Shown here: positions 36,331-49,573 of the stretch, piece after piece
How the letters are laid out: the number at the start of each line of letters is the position of its first letter
Position numbering within the stretch: position 1 is the first letter of the stretch
Source of the DNA: Cucumis sativus
Lineage: Eukaryota; Streptophyta; Magnoliopsida; Cucurbitales; Cucurbitaceae
Length of the DNA: 64,000 bases
Direction of reading: 5' to 3'
NCBI RefSeq assembly: GCF_000004075.3
Contig: NC_026658.2
Location: 2,356,001-2,420,000, forward strand
Notes under the pieces: model-generated
What the model saw: the letters and a program-made list of their open reading frames with translations, nothing else
Databases searched by the model: none
What the model was told of the DNA's origin: nothing
Program-made: the position numbers and the translations under genes

Positions 36331-38553
36331 TTAAAATGGAAAATACAAAAAGTATATAGCAATTGATCGTTAATATCTTTTCATATCTTTTGTATTTGAA
36401 ATTGCAGCATATTAATGAAATAACTTATGCTACTTTCTTGAGATGAAACTTTTTGAACTTTTTTTTTTTTCTCCTTTAAACATCTCTTTTATGGGTTAAC
36501 GTTTGTTTGGATTGATTTTTCAAATATTTTAAACAATATTTTTTAAGTGATAAAGAGGTGTGTTTAATCACTTAGTTTAGAAGTTTAATCTAAATAAAAA
36601 CCATTTGATTGCTCGAAAAAAAGCTTGAAGAATACACGAGGTAATCCTATGACTAAACTACAACTTTGTTTGGAAAGATATTCATATCATCGTCTTTCAT
36701 TGATCTCCAACTAGAGGATGTCAACTTAGTTGGGATGCTTGAGTGCTCCATTTATTTGTTGGAATATTCGGGTGCTTCTTTTAATCCATCATCGTATCTT
36801 TTTATAAAAATGACATAATTAATGTAAATAAAGTAAAGGTATCATTCTTCTATAGAAAATCGTAACTCTAAAATTTTATAAATAAATTAAAAATGAATAG
36901 GAGGTTTGAATTGATCTTGAAGTGTGAGAGATTGAAGGATCAAACCTCTAATATCAAAGTCGATAGTACATGATTTAATTGGAAATTTTATTTATGAAAA
37001 TATATACAATGAAGAGTTTGATTTATTCAAAGATATTCCATCTCAAAATCAATTAATAATAAATGTTTACCGTGAGTAATTTTTTATTAAACCTTAATTA
37101 AGAATTATCTCAAATTGTGTATCGGATCCATTGGTTAAGAAGGGTACATAGAACCTAATAATTTCATCAAAGAGAGAAAATTAAATGGCTCAACTATTCA
37201 TATATTGTCGGATATGTTTGTCTTTTTAGTCTACATATTCTTTATATATTATAAAGAACTATGTTATTCAAATGCATGTGTAAGTTCATAGGTTTTGTTT
37301 AATCAAACCATTATTTCATATATAAAAGACTACAATAATGTCACTTTAGTTGACATATATATTTTCATTGATTAATTATAGATATAATAATTAGGTTAAT
37401 ACTCAATTCTAATCCGATATACTCTTGACTTCTACGTATCATGATTATTTGTATAGTGATTTAGTCTCTTAACACTTTTCAAATATCATAAAAAACAAAG
37501 AAAATTTTACCTAATTAATTAAACAATCTTGACTATCTAAACCAAAGTTAATAAGGATTGGACCAGAGTTTTATCTTGGAGTTGAGGTGCACATGCAAAT
37601 CAACAAACTATACGTCTAATTATAAGTTTCAATTATAATAGACAATTTTTAAAAATAGCAAACTAAATTAAAATATTTATCAAGCTATAACAATTTTTTT
37701 AGATTGTATCAATAATAACGAGTGATATCCTAGTAATATATTTTAAGTAATTTTTAAAATACAAAGGTAAACTTATAGATCAACATTCTCTTCTACTTTC
37801 AGTTTTCAGGAAGTAAAATTTCTCAAATCATTTTTCACCACCGGCCAATTTCTAACTTTGCTTCTTCTATTTATAAACAACTCAGAAGACAAGATAGATT
37901 TTGATGATGGTTGAGTTCTTCAATAGAATTTTGGCGAGTTAACTATTTTTCTATGTTAATTTTGGTTACAAAGAGTTCGTGTTCTTCCACAAAATTGAGG
38001 CACATTTAAGATTAAAGAGTTTATATAGTAAGACCCGATGTATGGTTCTACAGACAAAAATTTGCTAGTTGCAAAATATTTAATTTTTGGGTAAGTAAGG
38101 ATTACTGGATGGCTCTAATATAATTATCCAAGCTATTTACAACATAGAATTTAGATATATAAATAGAACTTGTGAATAAATTTATCATATTTATTAACTA
38201 GAAAATATTCATCATCTAATGGACTAAAAGTAAAACATGATTACAAAATCGATGGACATACAATGTTTAAATAAAACCGACTAAATCTGTTTAAGATTAT
38301 AACGAAATTAATTATGAATAATCAGAAATTTTGACATGGCTCTGTTTAGTTTTTGTAAATTGCAATATTATTGCATAACAATTAAAAATTAAATGTTTTA
38401 GATGGATTGTTGACTGACCCTTGTCTTTTGTTGTATTTGGGAAAAGAAAATAATTTTAAAAAAGGATGAATTTTAAAGTTGAATAGTCTCACCATTCACA
38501 TAATTATTTATCAAAATGAAGAGCATGCAATAAGATTAATATTTGTTTTTATG
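36331..38553. other. Spacer between the twin RGGNY genes
   Basis: No gene is seen. It contains one copy (about 37185-37375) of a segment that recurs at 40.26-40.48 and 41.97-42.17 kb, and a GATGTCAACTTAGTTGGGATG word near 36717 echoed near 40589. These mark past tandem duplication of the locus. Confidence 0.5.
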
Positions 38554-38563
38554 TATATAAATA
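38554..38563 (+). promoter_or_regulatory. TATA box of the RGGNY gene
   Basis: TATATAAATA lies 111 bases upstream of the start codon, followed by a CT-rich leader (CTCTCTCTCTCTC). It is conserved with the stranded copy at 33542. Confidence 0.65.
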
Positions 38564-38673
38564 CATATTAAGCAACTTTTGACACACTAACAACAAATAA
38601 AGCTCAAAGAGCGATTACATCTTCTTGGTTACAAATCATTAAGCTCTCTCTCTCTCATCTTTCTGCTTCTGAA

Positions 38674-39369
38674 ATGGCTTCCAACAGGGTTTCGATGATT
38701 TTGTATGTGCTGTTCTTCATTATTATGCTTTCAATTTCATCTAATAATAATTATAATGCTTCTGCAAGAAAATTTCTTGACGTTAATTTCCCTCTTCTTG
38801 ACGATGCCTTCGACCTTCAAATGGGTGCATCTTCATTATTTTGTAAGTCGTCTCTCACCTTCTTTCTGCTTCTTTCACTTCTTTTCAAAAACTAAGTTTA
38901 TAAATGAGAAATTTTTAAATATAGCATAGTAAAATTTAGATTCTATTCATGATGATAGACATTAGAATCGAAAAGTTTGACCATGTTTTTTTTTTTTTGT
39001 ATATTTCAATAATTTTTCTTTTCAATACTTGGTTTTGCTTAATATTATTACTTTTTTATCTTCTAATTCTTACAAATGCTTTCAAAATAATCCAGACCAA
39101 GTTTTGCCTAATAGTTCGAGTAAAATAAAGAAAAAGAAGCATAATTATTTAAAGAAAACACGAAACTAAAAAATGAAATCATGAACAGACGAGATGTTAA
39201 TATAGATTGTTTATGATTTTATTATTATTTGTAATCATTGAATGTATAATTTGATTTACTTTTATGGTTTTGTTTTTCAGATAAATTGGAAGGAGAGCTA
39301 CAAAAGAGATTCGAGGATTTATTAAAAACAACCACGGATAATGATATTCCTCGTGGTGGAAACTATTAA
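38674..39369 (+). CDS. Small secreted peptide precursor ending RGGNY
   Basis: Two exons (38674-38842, 39281-39369), phase-1 intron, 85 residues. Signal peptide MASNRVSMILYVLFFIIMLS to about residue 30, then SARKFLDVNFPLLDDAFDLQ. Exon 2 carries KLEGELQKRFEDLLKTTTD and ends DNDIPRGGNY. It pairs with the gene at 35.77 kb (differing at a handful of residues) and keeps an uninterrupted promoter: TATA at 38554 and a CT-rich leader. No cysteines occur in the mature part, so it is not a cysteine-rich defensin-type peptide. A short C-terminal peptide released by proteolysis is the natural guess, by analogy with CLE or CEP precursors, but the motif fits neither. Confidence 0.8.
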
Positions 39370-42300
39370 ATGTAAACACAAAACTATATAGAAATTTATT
39401 AGAAATTATTATATTCTATATGCATATGTATGAACTATATACATATATGTTCCCCTTTAATCTTGTACATGTGAAATTGAGGCAAAATAATGAATACAAG
39501 TTTGTATAAGTTAAAAAAAGGTTTTTCTTTTTCTTTTTTTTATGTGTAACTTATAATAGGTTTGGATTGACTAGTATACTTAAAATATCTTAAAGGTGTG
39601 CGCGATCTACTAGCCCTAACTCGTGCATTTGTATTCCATCCAAATTCCATAGTTAAACATGTTTTGACGAATTAAAAAAGTACTAAGTTTAGGGTGATGA
39701 CTATTTGAAAAATCAAATTTTCTTTCCTTAAATTTTTTAAAAAAGTAATTTAAGCATTTTAAAAAGTCAATCCGCACACGCTTGTTAATTATTAGACGAA
39801 TCATCTATTCTAAATTACTATGTAAATCATACTCAAACTCTCGCTTCACCGTCGTATATTACTTTTAATAGGAATGTTTATTAGGAATGGTTTCTCTAAT
39901 AAGGTTTAATTAAACTCAAACTATATAATTTCTTTAAAAAAATATTATGATACTAATACTAATAAATTTTCTAAATGTATGATAGAAAAATTGAAGAATC
40001 ATTTGAGAAAGAAGTAATTGATATAAGTTTATTCAAATAATTTTGATAAGAATGTTTTATTTTTTTTAAAAAAATCCTTTTAATTAGTATTATCTTTAGA
40101 GTGGTTGAGGAGAGCTTATCGTTGAGTAGCAATTAATTATTTCAAAAGATGTGAGCAAATTAATAATTTTGTGGTTCAACTAAAACCCACCTTTCTTAAA
40201 ATAAAAAAATAATTTGTACTTGTTTAATTTTTCTGAGTAATTACATATTAAAGAAGTTAAGTACCTCAATTATTGTTCATGTATTGTCCGATGTGTTTTG
40301 TCTTTAAAGAATTACATATTGAAAAAGTTGAAGTTTAGTTGATATATAAATAAATGCATGTGTAAATCACAGCTCTTTGTTTGATGGAAGCATTTCATAA
40401 TTTAAAAGCTATACATTGTCAACTCTATCCCTTAAAAAAACCACAATCTCCTTTTAGTTGACTTATATATTCATAAACTAAAATTTTAATTTTGATGCGG
40501 CTAACAATAGGGAAAAAAACTACAATACAATGTTCGAATGAAATCATATACTTGTTAGTTCATATGGCATTGTGATGATGCTAAAGAAGTGTCAACCTAG
40601 TTGAGATTTTCAGGTGTATCCACTAATCCCTCTTCTTTTAGTATCTTGTTTTTAAAAGAAGTTGAAATGAAGATTACCTGTAAATCAATAATTATACAAT
40701 ATGAGCGTTGTATGTTTGTCATAGACGAAACTCTAATACTTAAAGTTAGCTTCTAATAAAGAGTCCAACTTTTAGGAGAAAGATGTCCTTATCTAATATG
40801 AAAGTTATCATTTTCTTTACATTGTAAGATTAAACTTATCCCTTTTAAATAAGAACTCAATTTACTTCCTATATTTCAAAATCTTACAATTTTTTCTTAA
40901 ATTTAAGTTTTGTTTTAATTAGTTGTTTAAGTTTTTTTTTTTAGTATTTACACTTTTAATCTTGATTTTTTTACTAATTAAATAATCAACTTTGTGCGTT
41001 TGGTGTTAATACTGATTTTTTTGTCGCTTTTAAAATTAAATTTGAGTTGTATTCATCAACAAAAGAAATATGAATCATGTCAACTCTAGAAGTTGATAAT
41101 ACAAGGAATGAGGTAGAAAAAAAACCTTCCAATTCAACCATTTAATTTGTAGATTTGTACACCACAGAGCGGTCATTTAATTGATATTTTTTCAAAGATA
41201 GTGAACAAATACAGAAAGTGAGTAGATTTCATTTTGAACAAATATATATTATAATTAACTACTGTTGTTGAACTAGTATGCGTTTTGGATCGTTAGGGTA
41301 TGAAGTTTTTATATTTTAGACATCCTTTTTTTGTTGGAGTTGAGTCTAGGCATCATGTATTTTTTTAATGAGCCTTTTAGTAAGAGGAGAATGTGTTTTC
41401 GTGAGGAAGATCCATAAGGTTCTCACATTGGGATACAAAACTTAGTTGGATATATATGTCACTTTAGTGCAGGTAATATTATTGATTAAGGCGTAAGGTC
41501 TAAAGATTTGTTTAGTGTGTGTTTGTAGATTTTCATGTGTTGTGCAAACATAATACGTGTATCCATAGTGTTCTACTTTGTGCCTCCTATATGATAAGTT
41601 TGGATGTTCGGTTTGAATTTTGTTTATTTGTTGTTTTCAGTGGCTTGGGAACTTCTCATATGAGATTGTCTCAGTCATCGCTTTTTCTTGGGACCTTTTG
41701 GAGGTTGTTCTCACCAAATTTGCCAAAATCTTGAAGTCGACCGTGTAAATATGGTTGATCATCGAAGTTGGTCACTAGAATATGTTGTACTCATAGTATG
41801 ACAGTAGTATAATCGTTGATAGTGACCATTAATAGATGAAACTATTGAAAATGTTGGAGGATGACATATTTGAAGAGACTTAGAAATGAATAGAAAAAAG
41901 TAACTCAACTCCACCGATACTTTAACATACAACGACACAACGATAGAAAGTTCAAAGATAATCTACCTCCCATGTTTGTGTTTTGTCTTTAATTAACTTT
42001 GGCATAATATTTATTCCAAAAAGAAATTGATATGTAAAGGGTTGGTAGTTAATAAATAAATGTGTGCAAGTTCATAGTTTTTTTTTTATTAATTGAAGGA
42101 TTACATAATTAAACAGCTAATTAATTAAAATGTCACTTTAAGTTGACTGCTCTATATATTTTTGTCATTTTGGTGAGAAATTTCATGAATTATTTCCAAG
42201 TCTTCCCAAAAAGTACGATATATAATTAAAATATTCAAATCTTCATTTATTATTAGTTATATCAAGTCCTTTCCTTCTTTCTTTCTCTCTTTTTTATTTT

Positions 42301-43295
42301 TGAATAAAAGCACAGAATTACTATAGGAATGAATAAATAATAGATGTGCACTAGCACGATATATTATGTAAATCACTCCAATAATAGATCTTAATTATGT
42401 TCGACACATTTATAAGAATTCTTTCTCATGACGACATAGAAAACATTTATAAGAATTCTTTCTCACGACGACATAGAATGAGAGCTGGCAATTTGAACTT
42501 GAATTGCTAAATTATTAGGTTGGGTTGGATCCAAGTTACGTTCTTAAAATTCTGAGTTGATTCAATCCAATCTAAATTTCTAATTTTATTTATATATATT
42601 GTAACTCATTCACATGCATACATACAAAACCCAACAACCAAACCAACCTTACCTACGTACATCCTAGTTCACCATTCAAATTTCTATAGTTAAGTTTATT
42701 GATTTATTTATAATGATAGGGTGGAATATCGTAACTCGGACTTCGAGATGAATAATATAAATTTTATGTTTGTCATATTTTTTGAAAGAAAAATATAAAT
42801 TTTATGTTCATTTTTTAGCCGGCTATGGAATATTGACTTCTTCTTCTTTTTTATTTTTTTGGCTTTTAACACGAATATTACCTAAATCGTTATCAAGTAC
42901 TTAACTCTAGACTACCGTGTAACACGCTTCGCCCTAGAATTGTGATGGAATCTAGTGTACTAATATTGGGTATATAGGATGACACCCAACAATCGACATG
43001 TCCTATTGGCCTCTAACCTAGAAGTCTCCTCTTCTTTTAATGGAAAGTTAGTATGATAAGTACTTATGATAATAACACCAAAAGTAAATCACAATCTAAT
43101 GTGGAATATTTTGCAAAATCTTACACCAAAGTCAAGTTAGTGTGGGGCCAAAACCTTCACGACTAAAATTACAAGAGAGAAATATTATCATACATAAATA
43201 AACCAAGTCTTTGTAATATATTTTTCCATGACATTTAATTTTTTTCTTCCAAACATTCATATGGAAAAAGAGAAAAAATACATACCCTTTAGGTG
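39370..43295. other. Spacer with duplicated segments
   Basis: No convincing gene. Two copies of a roughly 200-base segment shared with 37.2 kb lie at 40255-40480 and 41965-42170. A 37-base unit (CATTTATAAGAATTCTTTCT...) is tandemly doubled at 42406-42479. An open frame at 41519-41734 sits in less AT-rich DNA (41270-41760) that may be a transposon relic, but I could not assign it. Confidence 0.45.
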
Positions 43296-43305
43296 TATAA
43301 ATATA
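43296..43305 (+). promoter_or_regulatory. TATA box of the DGNYSYGP peptide gene
   Basis: TATAAATATA lies 103 bases before the start codon at 43399, a normal spacing for a plant promoter. Confidence 0.5.
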
Positions 43306-43398
43306 TGTGATTCATAATTCAAACTTTAGGAATATTTATAAATCTGTATATCCCAAACATGAATCCCACAATTTTTTTTATAGCATAAATATTAATTT

Positions 43399-43912
43399 AT
43401 GGGTTCAATTAAAGTCTTACATATTTTGGTTGCACTTTTACTTATTGCCCTTATATTGGCTTCTAATGTTTCTTGTTCCAGGAAATTGCTTGATGTAGCT
43501 CGTAAGTACTCAATTTAAATCCATTTGTTTTTCTCTTCATTCTATTTTGTGTTGATTTGATCCCTAACTCTCGATATGTATATATATATTGAATCCGTTC
43601 CTTTTTAATGAATGCAATTTTTCCAATCTAATCGAAATATCTTGTATAGGCTATCATGTTTTAATCCCATCTTGACACTGTGTAGTTATATAATTTTGCA
43701 CTTTGTGTGTATGTTTATTTATTACGATCTTACTTGAGCCTGATTTACATTGTGTCCTTATATTCTAAAGTTTTTATTTATTCATTTATTCATCTTATTC
43801 AGAAGCACCAAGTTATGGACCAGCAATGCTGATCCAGCCCGCTGATGCTCCCTTTGATGGGAACTACTCTTATGGACCAACCATGAAGCCAGCAGCGGCT
43901 GCAGCCAGCTGA
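43399..43912 (+). CDS. Small secreted peptide precursor with SYGP repeats and DGNY
   Basis: Two exons (43399-43501, 43803-43912), phase-1 intron, 70 residues. Signal peptide MGSIKVLHILVALLLIALIL to about residue 27, then SRKLLDVA as in its neighbours. Exon 2 reads APSYGPAMLIQPADAPFDGN, then YSYGPTMKPAAAAAS, so the GNY motif is internal and a second SYGP(A/T)M unit follows. The DNA after the stop continues the repeat (CAGCTGATACTTCCTTTGG, GGGAATTACTC), showing that exon 2 is about 1.7 copies of a 60-base unit whose second copy is now out of frame. The function is unknown; it could release one or two Tyr-containing peptides. Confidence 0.72.
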
Positions 43913-45644
43913 TACTTCCTTTGGTGTGGGAATTACTCTTAATAAATGGTCAAGGATGGAACTTAGTAAAGAAATATATATTTGGTCTTACATTTGAAAA
44001 TTTATATTAAGAAGTTTGAAATTGTACGTCGTCAATACTTCAATATGGAATTGTGTGTTGTGTTTGTGTTTTCTTTAAATAGATACTTCAACAATAACGA
44101 AAATGAGAATATATTACAATCTATTCGTGAGAATATATAATATACAGAGAAATTTTACTATATCTTTTAAATGTTTTGATTTATTTTGTTATATTTGAAA
44201 ATAGATCTAATAAAAATGCAAATAAATGAGAAACAATCGTACTAGCTAGAAAAGAGCCTAAAGATATACAATAGACCTAAGGCGCGAACTTCCCAACTTC
44301 CATAATTGTCAATTGTTATGGTTTGAGCTTGAAAAGAAATTGTGACTTATTATTATTAGGTTGAACTAATATTATTATTAATTTTTCTTTTTGTATATTT
44401 AATTTTTTTTAAAAAATTTAAATGACAAAACAATTAAAATATTAATAAATATAAAAAGGTTTTATAGTCGTCTATAAGTTGAAATATTAATAGATATCTA
44501 TTAGTGATGTTGCGTTGTATTAGTAAATATAATTGGAAGCATCCCTTCAATTTTAGTTCATATACTTTCAATCAATCTTAAATTTAATTAGTTTATGAAA
44601 ATTGACTAAACAATTATCGTTATCACTATCAATATCATGGAAATAAACAATATGGAAAAATATATTTTCAAAACTTAGGGTGGAAAAGCCAAAGTTCATA
44701 TGGTATAAGATTTTAGGCTATCTTTTTTTTTTTAAAAAAATTAATTTACAAGACAAGAGGAATCAAATGGTACAACAACACCTCTCAACTAGGTATTCCG
44801 ATTCATTAACTAAATTAAACCTTGCTAATTAGGTATTTAGATCCATCAATTTTGTATTTTTTTGATATTACGTGATCTCGACGTATAATCCTCATACATG
44901 ATTGTGAAATATACTTTCAATTATTTTCGTCCTTTTGTGTTTCATTTTATGGCAACAGCCTTGAAGAAAGTTTCACAATCTGATATTATTAGTGTGAAAA
45001 AGAAGAAAGAAAGAAGGTATGAAAAGCAACCCCCTTTACTTATTAATTTGCTATTATTTTCCTCATTATTATTGTACTTTAATTCAAAATGGCAATAAAT
45101 GGTCAAAGTTGTAGGGATATCATAAGTCAATAACTCATAGTATTTTCCTTTGTTGAACCACTAGTACAACATGGGAAACTGTTTCCTATTTCTTACGTAC
45201 AAATTTGAGATTAGGGTTTATTTCAAATCTTCCCCTCATGTGTCCATACTTAGACCCACTAAAACATTTATATTTCCAATTCTTTTTAAAAAATAATTTC
45301 TTCTCACTCCCAAAAATTAAGCAATTTTCCATATACAAAATTAATTTTAATTTTACACTACTTCTAATAGGATCAAGTTAATTGTATTAGAAGATATATC
45401 ACACAAAAAAAATTACAAATATAACAAAATTTATATACTAACAATATAGTGTATAGTTGATCAATCGTTTAATTAATTAATATCATATTGGAATGATGAT
45501 GTTTGAATAAAATGTTTAAATTGAAAAGCCAACAGATGGGGTCAACGCAGTATATCATGTGAACTAAAACTCTACACTACACCTTTACTTCAGCTTTTTT
45601 TTCCCCTCAATTCTTTCAAAGCACCTAACGCGGTTTAGTACTCA
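43913..45644. other. Spacer, no gene seen
   Basis: AT-rich. Near 44460-44530 is a fragment with the CTATTAGTGATG word of the MITE-like family. Short open frames on both strands at 44898-45130 have no recognisable sequence. Confidence 0.45.
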
Positions 45645-45650
45645 TATAAA
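45645..45650 (+). promoter_or_regulatory. TATA box of the WDGNF peptide gene
   Basis: CATATAAATGG lies about 120 bases before the start codon at 45768. Confidence 0.5.
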
Positions 45651-45767
45651 TGGAGCTTAAAAGAGCTCAAGCAAATGCACTCTGATCAAAACAATATATT
45701 ATATCTTCCAAACTTATATTTCATAGTTTTCTAATCTACCATAAAAAAAAAACAGACAGCTTCTAAA

Positions 45768-46379
45768 ATGGCTTCAATTATTTGGAAACTCTTCTTGATC
45801 ATCACACTCATCTTAGCTTCAAATTATGTTCATGCAAGGAGATCTCCTTCCTTCTATATTCATCGTAAGCTTTTCCCCCTCTTAATTTCGCTTCAATTGT
45901 GCTCGATATCATGCCTTTTAAGTTTACTAGTAACCAACATGATCTTTTTTTGTATCTAGAGATTTAAAGTTTGATTCCAATCTTCATGGTTGTTGTACTA
46001 ATGAGAGATAAAAGAAGAACACGGAATGATAAAATGATTTTGATTATTAGAGAGTTGATTGTGGTTAAAATTTATTATTTCTTATGGTTATTATAATTAC
46101 ATTATCTTTCCAAATGCTGCAGGTATGGAGTATGCTGAGCTAAATGTTGATACAATTGCTCAACCACCTAATACTCAAAATGATGAAGATGGTAGGGTTC
46201 TAAATAATAGGAAACTACTTTTGAAATTAAGAATATTATATATATATATGTGAAAATAATTAACTTTTCATCATTTTCTAACTGTAGGTATGAAGAACAA
46301 TACAGAAACAAACAATACAACTACTGCTGCTCCACCACCAGCCAAACATGAAGATGGTGTGTGGGATGGGAACTTTTGA
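45768..46379 (+). CDS. Small secreted peptide precursor ending WDGNF, three exons
   Basis: Exons 45768-45864, 46123-46191 and 46288-46379, both introns phase 1, give 85 residues. Signal peptide MASIIWKLFLIITLILASNY to about residue 25 (VHA), then RRSPSF. Exon 2 encodes MEYAELNVDTIAQPPNTQND plus ED; exon 3 encodes MKNNTETNNTTTAAPPPAKH, then EDGVWDGNF at the stop. Exons 2 and 3 are duplicates: both start with GTATG(G/A)AG at the acceptor, and both carry a Thr/Pro-rich stretch and an (N/H)-(D)-EDG end. Two N-x-T sequons lie in exon 3. The tail is closest to the gene at 59.9 kb (PWSGNF). The function is unknown. Confidence 0.75.
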
Positions 46380-49084
46380 TACTCAATATCAATGTAATAT
46401 ATACAGTATTCTTATTATCACAATTTGATTCAATTAATGTAACAAATTCATTTACAGCTTATTAATCATTCTTTGTTTTGGAAAGGAAAAAAAAAACTTA
46501 AGGATATGGAGTATTTGCTTCATATATGGTAAAAAGCATTATCTACAAATGATCACTAGTTTGCCGATATATATATATATAATTTCATTAGAACTTGGCT
46601 TATTCAGAGTTTAGTTTTAATAAAATGCTAACCAAACGAGAAAAACAGGAAGAGCACTAGAACAACATCTCACACCTTCGTAGCATCTTCAACCTACCGT
46701 AACCAAAAGCATTATATACATATACATTATATTATATAATTTTAGTTAAATATATAAATAGTATAGTAAAGTTTCATAATTAAAAAAGAACTTGATCCAA
46801 CTACTATTCTATTTGAGTTCAAATGATCATGGCTTCAAATTGAGAATTACTTTAATACCTAATTTTGTGTGTACTCCAATCTGATACACATGTGCATCCA
46901 TCGATACACTGACCAACACTTGCCAAGTGGTGGCATTGTTAATTGCAATTTCCTTCTACTCAAAACAAACATCTTCTTTTAACATTTGGGGTTCATGTTT
47001 TTTTTTTTTTTTTTTCAAATTGAATATCTCAACTAATTTAAGAGGTTTGTAACATTTTCAATGAATGTAAAGCCTAAAATTACGAATTTAGTATTTGAAA
47101 TTGACAACTCATAGTAGAGATATCTTGATACATTGGATAAAGAAAATCAGATTACATAGAATCAAGGGCAGCATAATAAATAGAATCAAATAGAAGTATT
47201 AGCAGGAATTTAAGCTACAACAAATTAAAGGGCACAGTATCATTCAAGTCCAAAAACAGAAAATCCTTCAGTTAAATCACTCTACGGATGGAAAATTAAG
47301 ATTTCTCTCAACTACATTTGTGTGTATATATATATATATATATATTGTTTTTGAACAAGTAAAAAGGAAAGGGAGATCAGCACACACACCCAAATTACCA
47401 TCGGAAAATTAGTACATTGCATATTCACAAAAGGTTGGACTTCAAATTCTTCTAAAGTCCAACCAAAAGTTGATTATTGAATTCATTACGGATTCATTAA
47501 GTTTATTGTGTTTCCTTGTCTCTTAATTTTATCAGAATTAGACAACATTGTTAAAAATTGTAATATATAACACCCTAAAGTAAAGGATTTTCTCATTTAA
47601 TTTTAACACTCAGTCGTTCATACATTTTAGAACTTTGTCCTAAAATTTCCATATCATCCATATTTGGAAAAAGGAAAAAAGAATGAAACAAAGAAACAAA
47701 GTTAATAATATTGACATCAATATTGATGACAAAGCGTGGGGAATCGTGAAGTCTTTATTCCTCAGCTTTGTAATATAATTTTAAAATGCAATCATCAATT
47801 TATTATTAACTATTATTATAATTGAGAAATTGCAACTATCAATTAACTACCAATGGGAAAAGAAGAAAACAAAAAAACACATTTTGTTATTGAGATTTGA
47901 TTTATTTAAATATGAACAGTCCATCGTCAAAATTGTAGGGCTCATGAATGAATATTGATTTTTGTATTCAAGTCAATTCAATTCATATGACCTTTACCAT
48001 TATGAAAGTTGAATAAGCAAACGTTTCTAAACCTTCAAGAAGTCATTATTTCAAACTGATTTTGAATATTTAAAAGTCGTATTAAACAAACTTTTTTCTA
48101 AAAAAAATGGGGCAACAAATAGGATTTCTTGAGTGGTCATTTAATTTAGTAACGTGTAATTACACCCGAGCACAATTAATTGTGAAATCATTTGTATATG
48201 ATTCAGTACATTAGTGCTAGTACGATCGATTGCACTCCATTTCAAACAAAAATTCTCAATCACTAAGAGCAATTTCAAATATTTTTCATTTAAAATAATC
48301 GGTTATATTGAATCTCATGTTAAAAGACTAAAGAATCTCATAATCTTTATACAAATAGGTGAATTATACTTATCTTATTGTCTATTATAATTTTTTTGGA
48401 CGGATATTTTTTTTCTTTCAAAAACAAATAATTAGAATAAGATTAAAAACAGAAGAACCCTAATAGATGCATCATCTTGAGAGATATATGTTCAGACTGC
48501 ACGTTGAAAAAAATTAATGAATTAGAAAATTGCTTTAACTTTTTCGATTCGGTGTGAGAAGAAACATTACATTATCAAAATAAGATATTAAAAGTTAGAA
48601 AAGTTAGAAAACACAAAAATCTGATTCAAGAATGACTCTCATCCACACTCCGTTCTCCTGTTCACATTGTTATTTATAAAGACACATGAACTATATTCCC
48701 ATTGCCAAATAATTTTGAGTATCATCATCTTTATCTACTATATATGCATTGAATGTGCTATTGAAAACAATACAACTAAGACCTTTTTATTATTATTTCT
48801 TGAAAGAATCCTAAGGTCAAGTTGCCAATAGGATGAAGAGAAAAAGTCAATAGATCACGAGGCCATTAAATTAGACCAAAAGCTCTACACTTTCAACTTG
48901 TCCTCATTTTTGTCTTTTATTAATTAATGATTCTTTCAAAATGGCTTGTCATCCATTGTATAAATTAAGATTTGAGAGACCTCAAACAAATGGAACTTCC
49001 TATTACAATAATCTCTTCCATAATATACATATTTCAACAATATCTCTTTCATTTGTCTACCCAAAACCAAAATTTGATTCAAAG
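46380..49084. other. Spacer, no gene seen
   Basis: AT-rich, with a TATATA run near 47327-47345. A CTCTACACTTTCAACTTGTC word near 48882 resembles the CTCTACACTACACCTTTACT word upstream of the 45.77 kb gene (45571) and may be part of a shared promoter. Confidence 0.45.
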
Positions 49085-49573
49085 ATGGCTTCTGTTGTTT
49101 GGAAGAAACTCTTGTCAATTGTTAGACTCATTGTTCCTTCCAAAGCAAATGCAAAGAGATTGAGTTCCACAAACGATATTGATGGTAGGTCGTAATTTCT
49201 TTGAAACTTTGTTTAAATATTATTCATATCATTTTAAATAGGTATGCTTTTGTACCGTTCGTTCATGTTTGTTTCTCACACACTCAATAATAAAAGTGTG
49301 GTTTTTTTTCAAAAGAATATTTTAACTAAAAATATTGAAATAACAAACATTCATGTATATATTTAGTATATATTAAAGTTGGAGAGTTTAAACTTGAATC
49401 CTTTTGTTCTTAAGTATATAGAGGTGCATGCTAGTATATATGGAGCATTTAATTTATTTTGATTTTGGCTTTCTTTCATTTTCTAAATGTGTATAGGTAT
49501 GAAGAAAAAGAAGTTTCCTCCTCGTCCATTTGATGAAGAAAGTTCTGCTGCTCCTCGCAATGGGAACTATTGA
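49085..49573 (+). CDS. Small peptide precursor ending RNGNY, weak signal peptide
   Basis: Two exons (49085-49184, 49497-49573), phase-1 intron, 58 residues: the shortest member. The N-terminus MASVVWKKLLSIVRLIVPSK aligns with the 45.77 kb protein (MASIIWKLFLIITLILASNY), but Lys and Arg now break the hydrophobic core, so secretion is doubtful. Then NAKRLSSTND. Exon 2 starts GMKKKKFPPRPFDEE and ends SSAAPRNGNY. Exon 2 begins at the same GTATGAAG acceptor word as exon 3 of the 45.77 kb gene. It could be a sublineage losing the signal peptide, or one tolerating a weak one. An in-frame ATG upstream (48941) adds unlike sequence. Confidence 0.66.
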
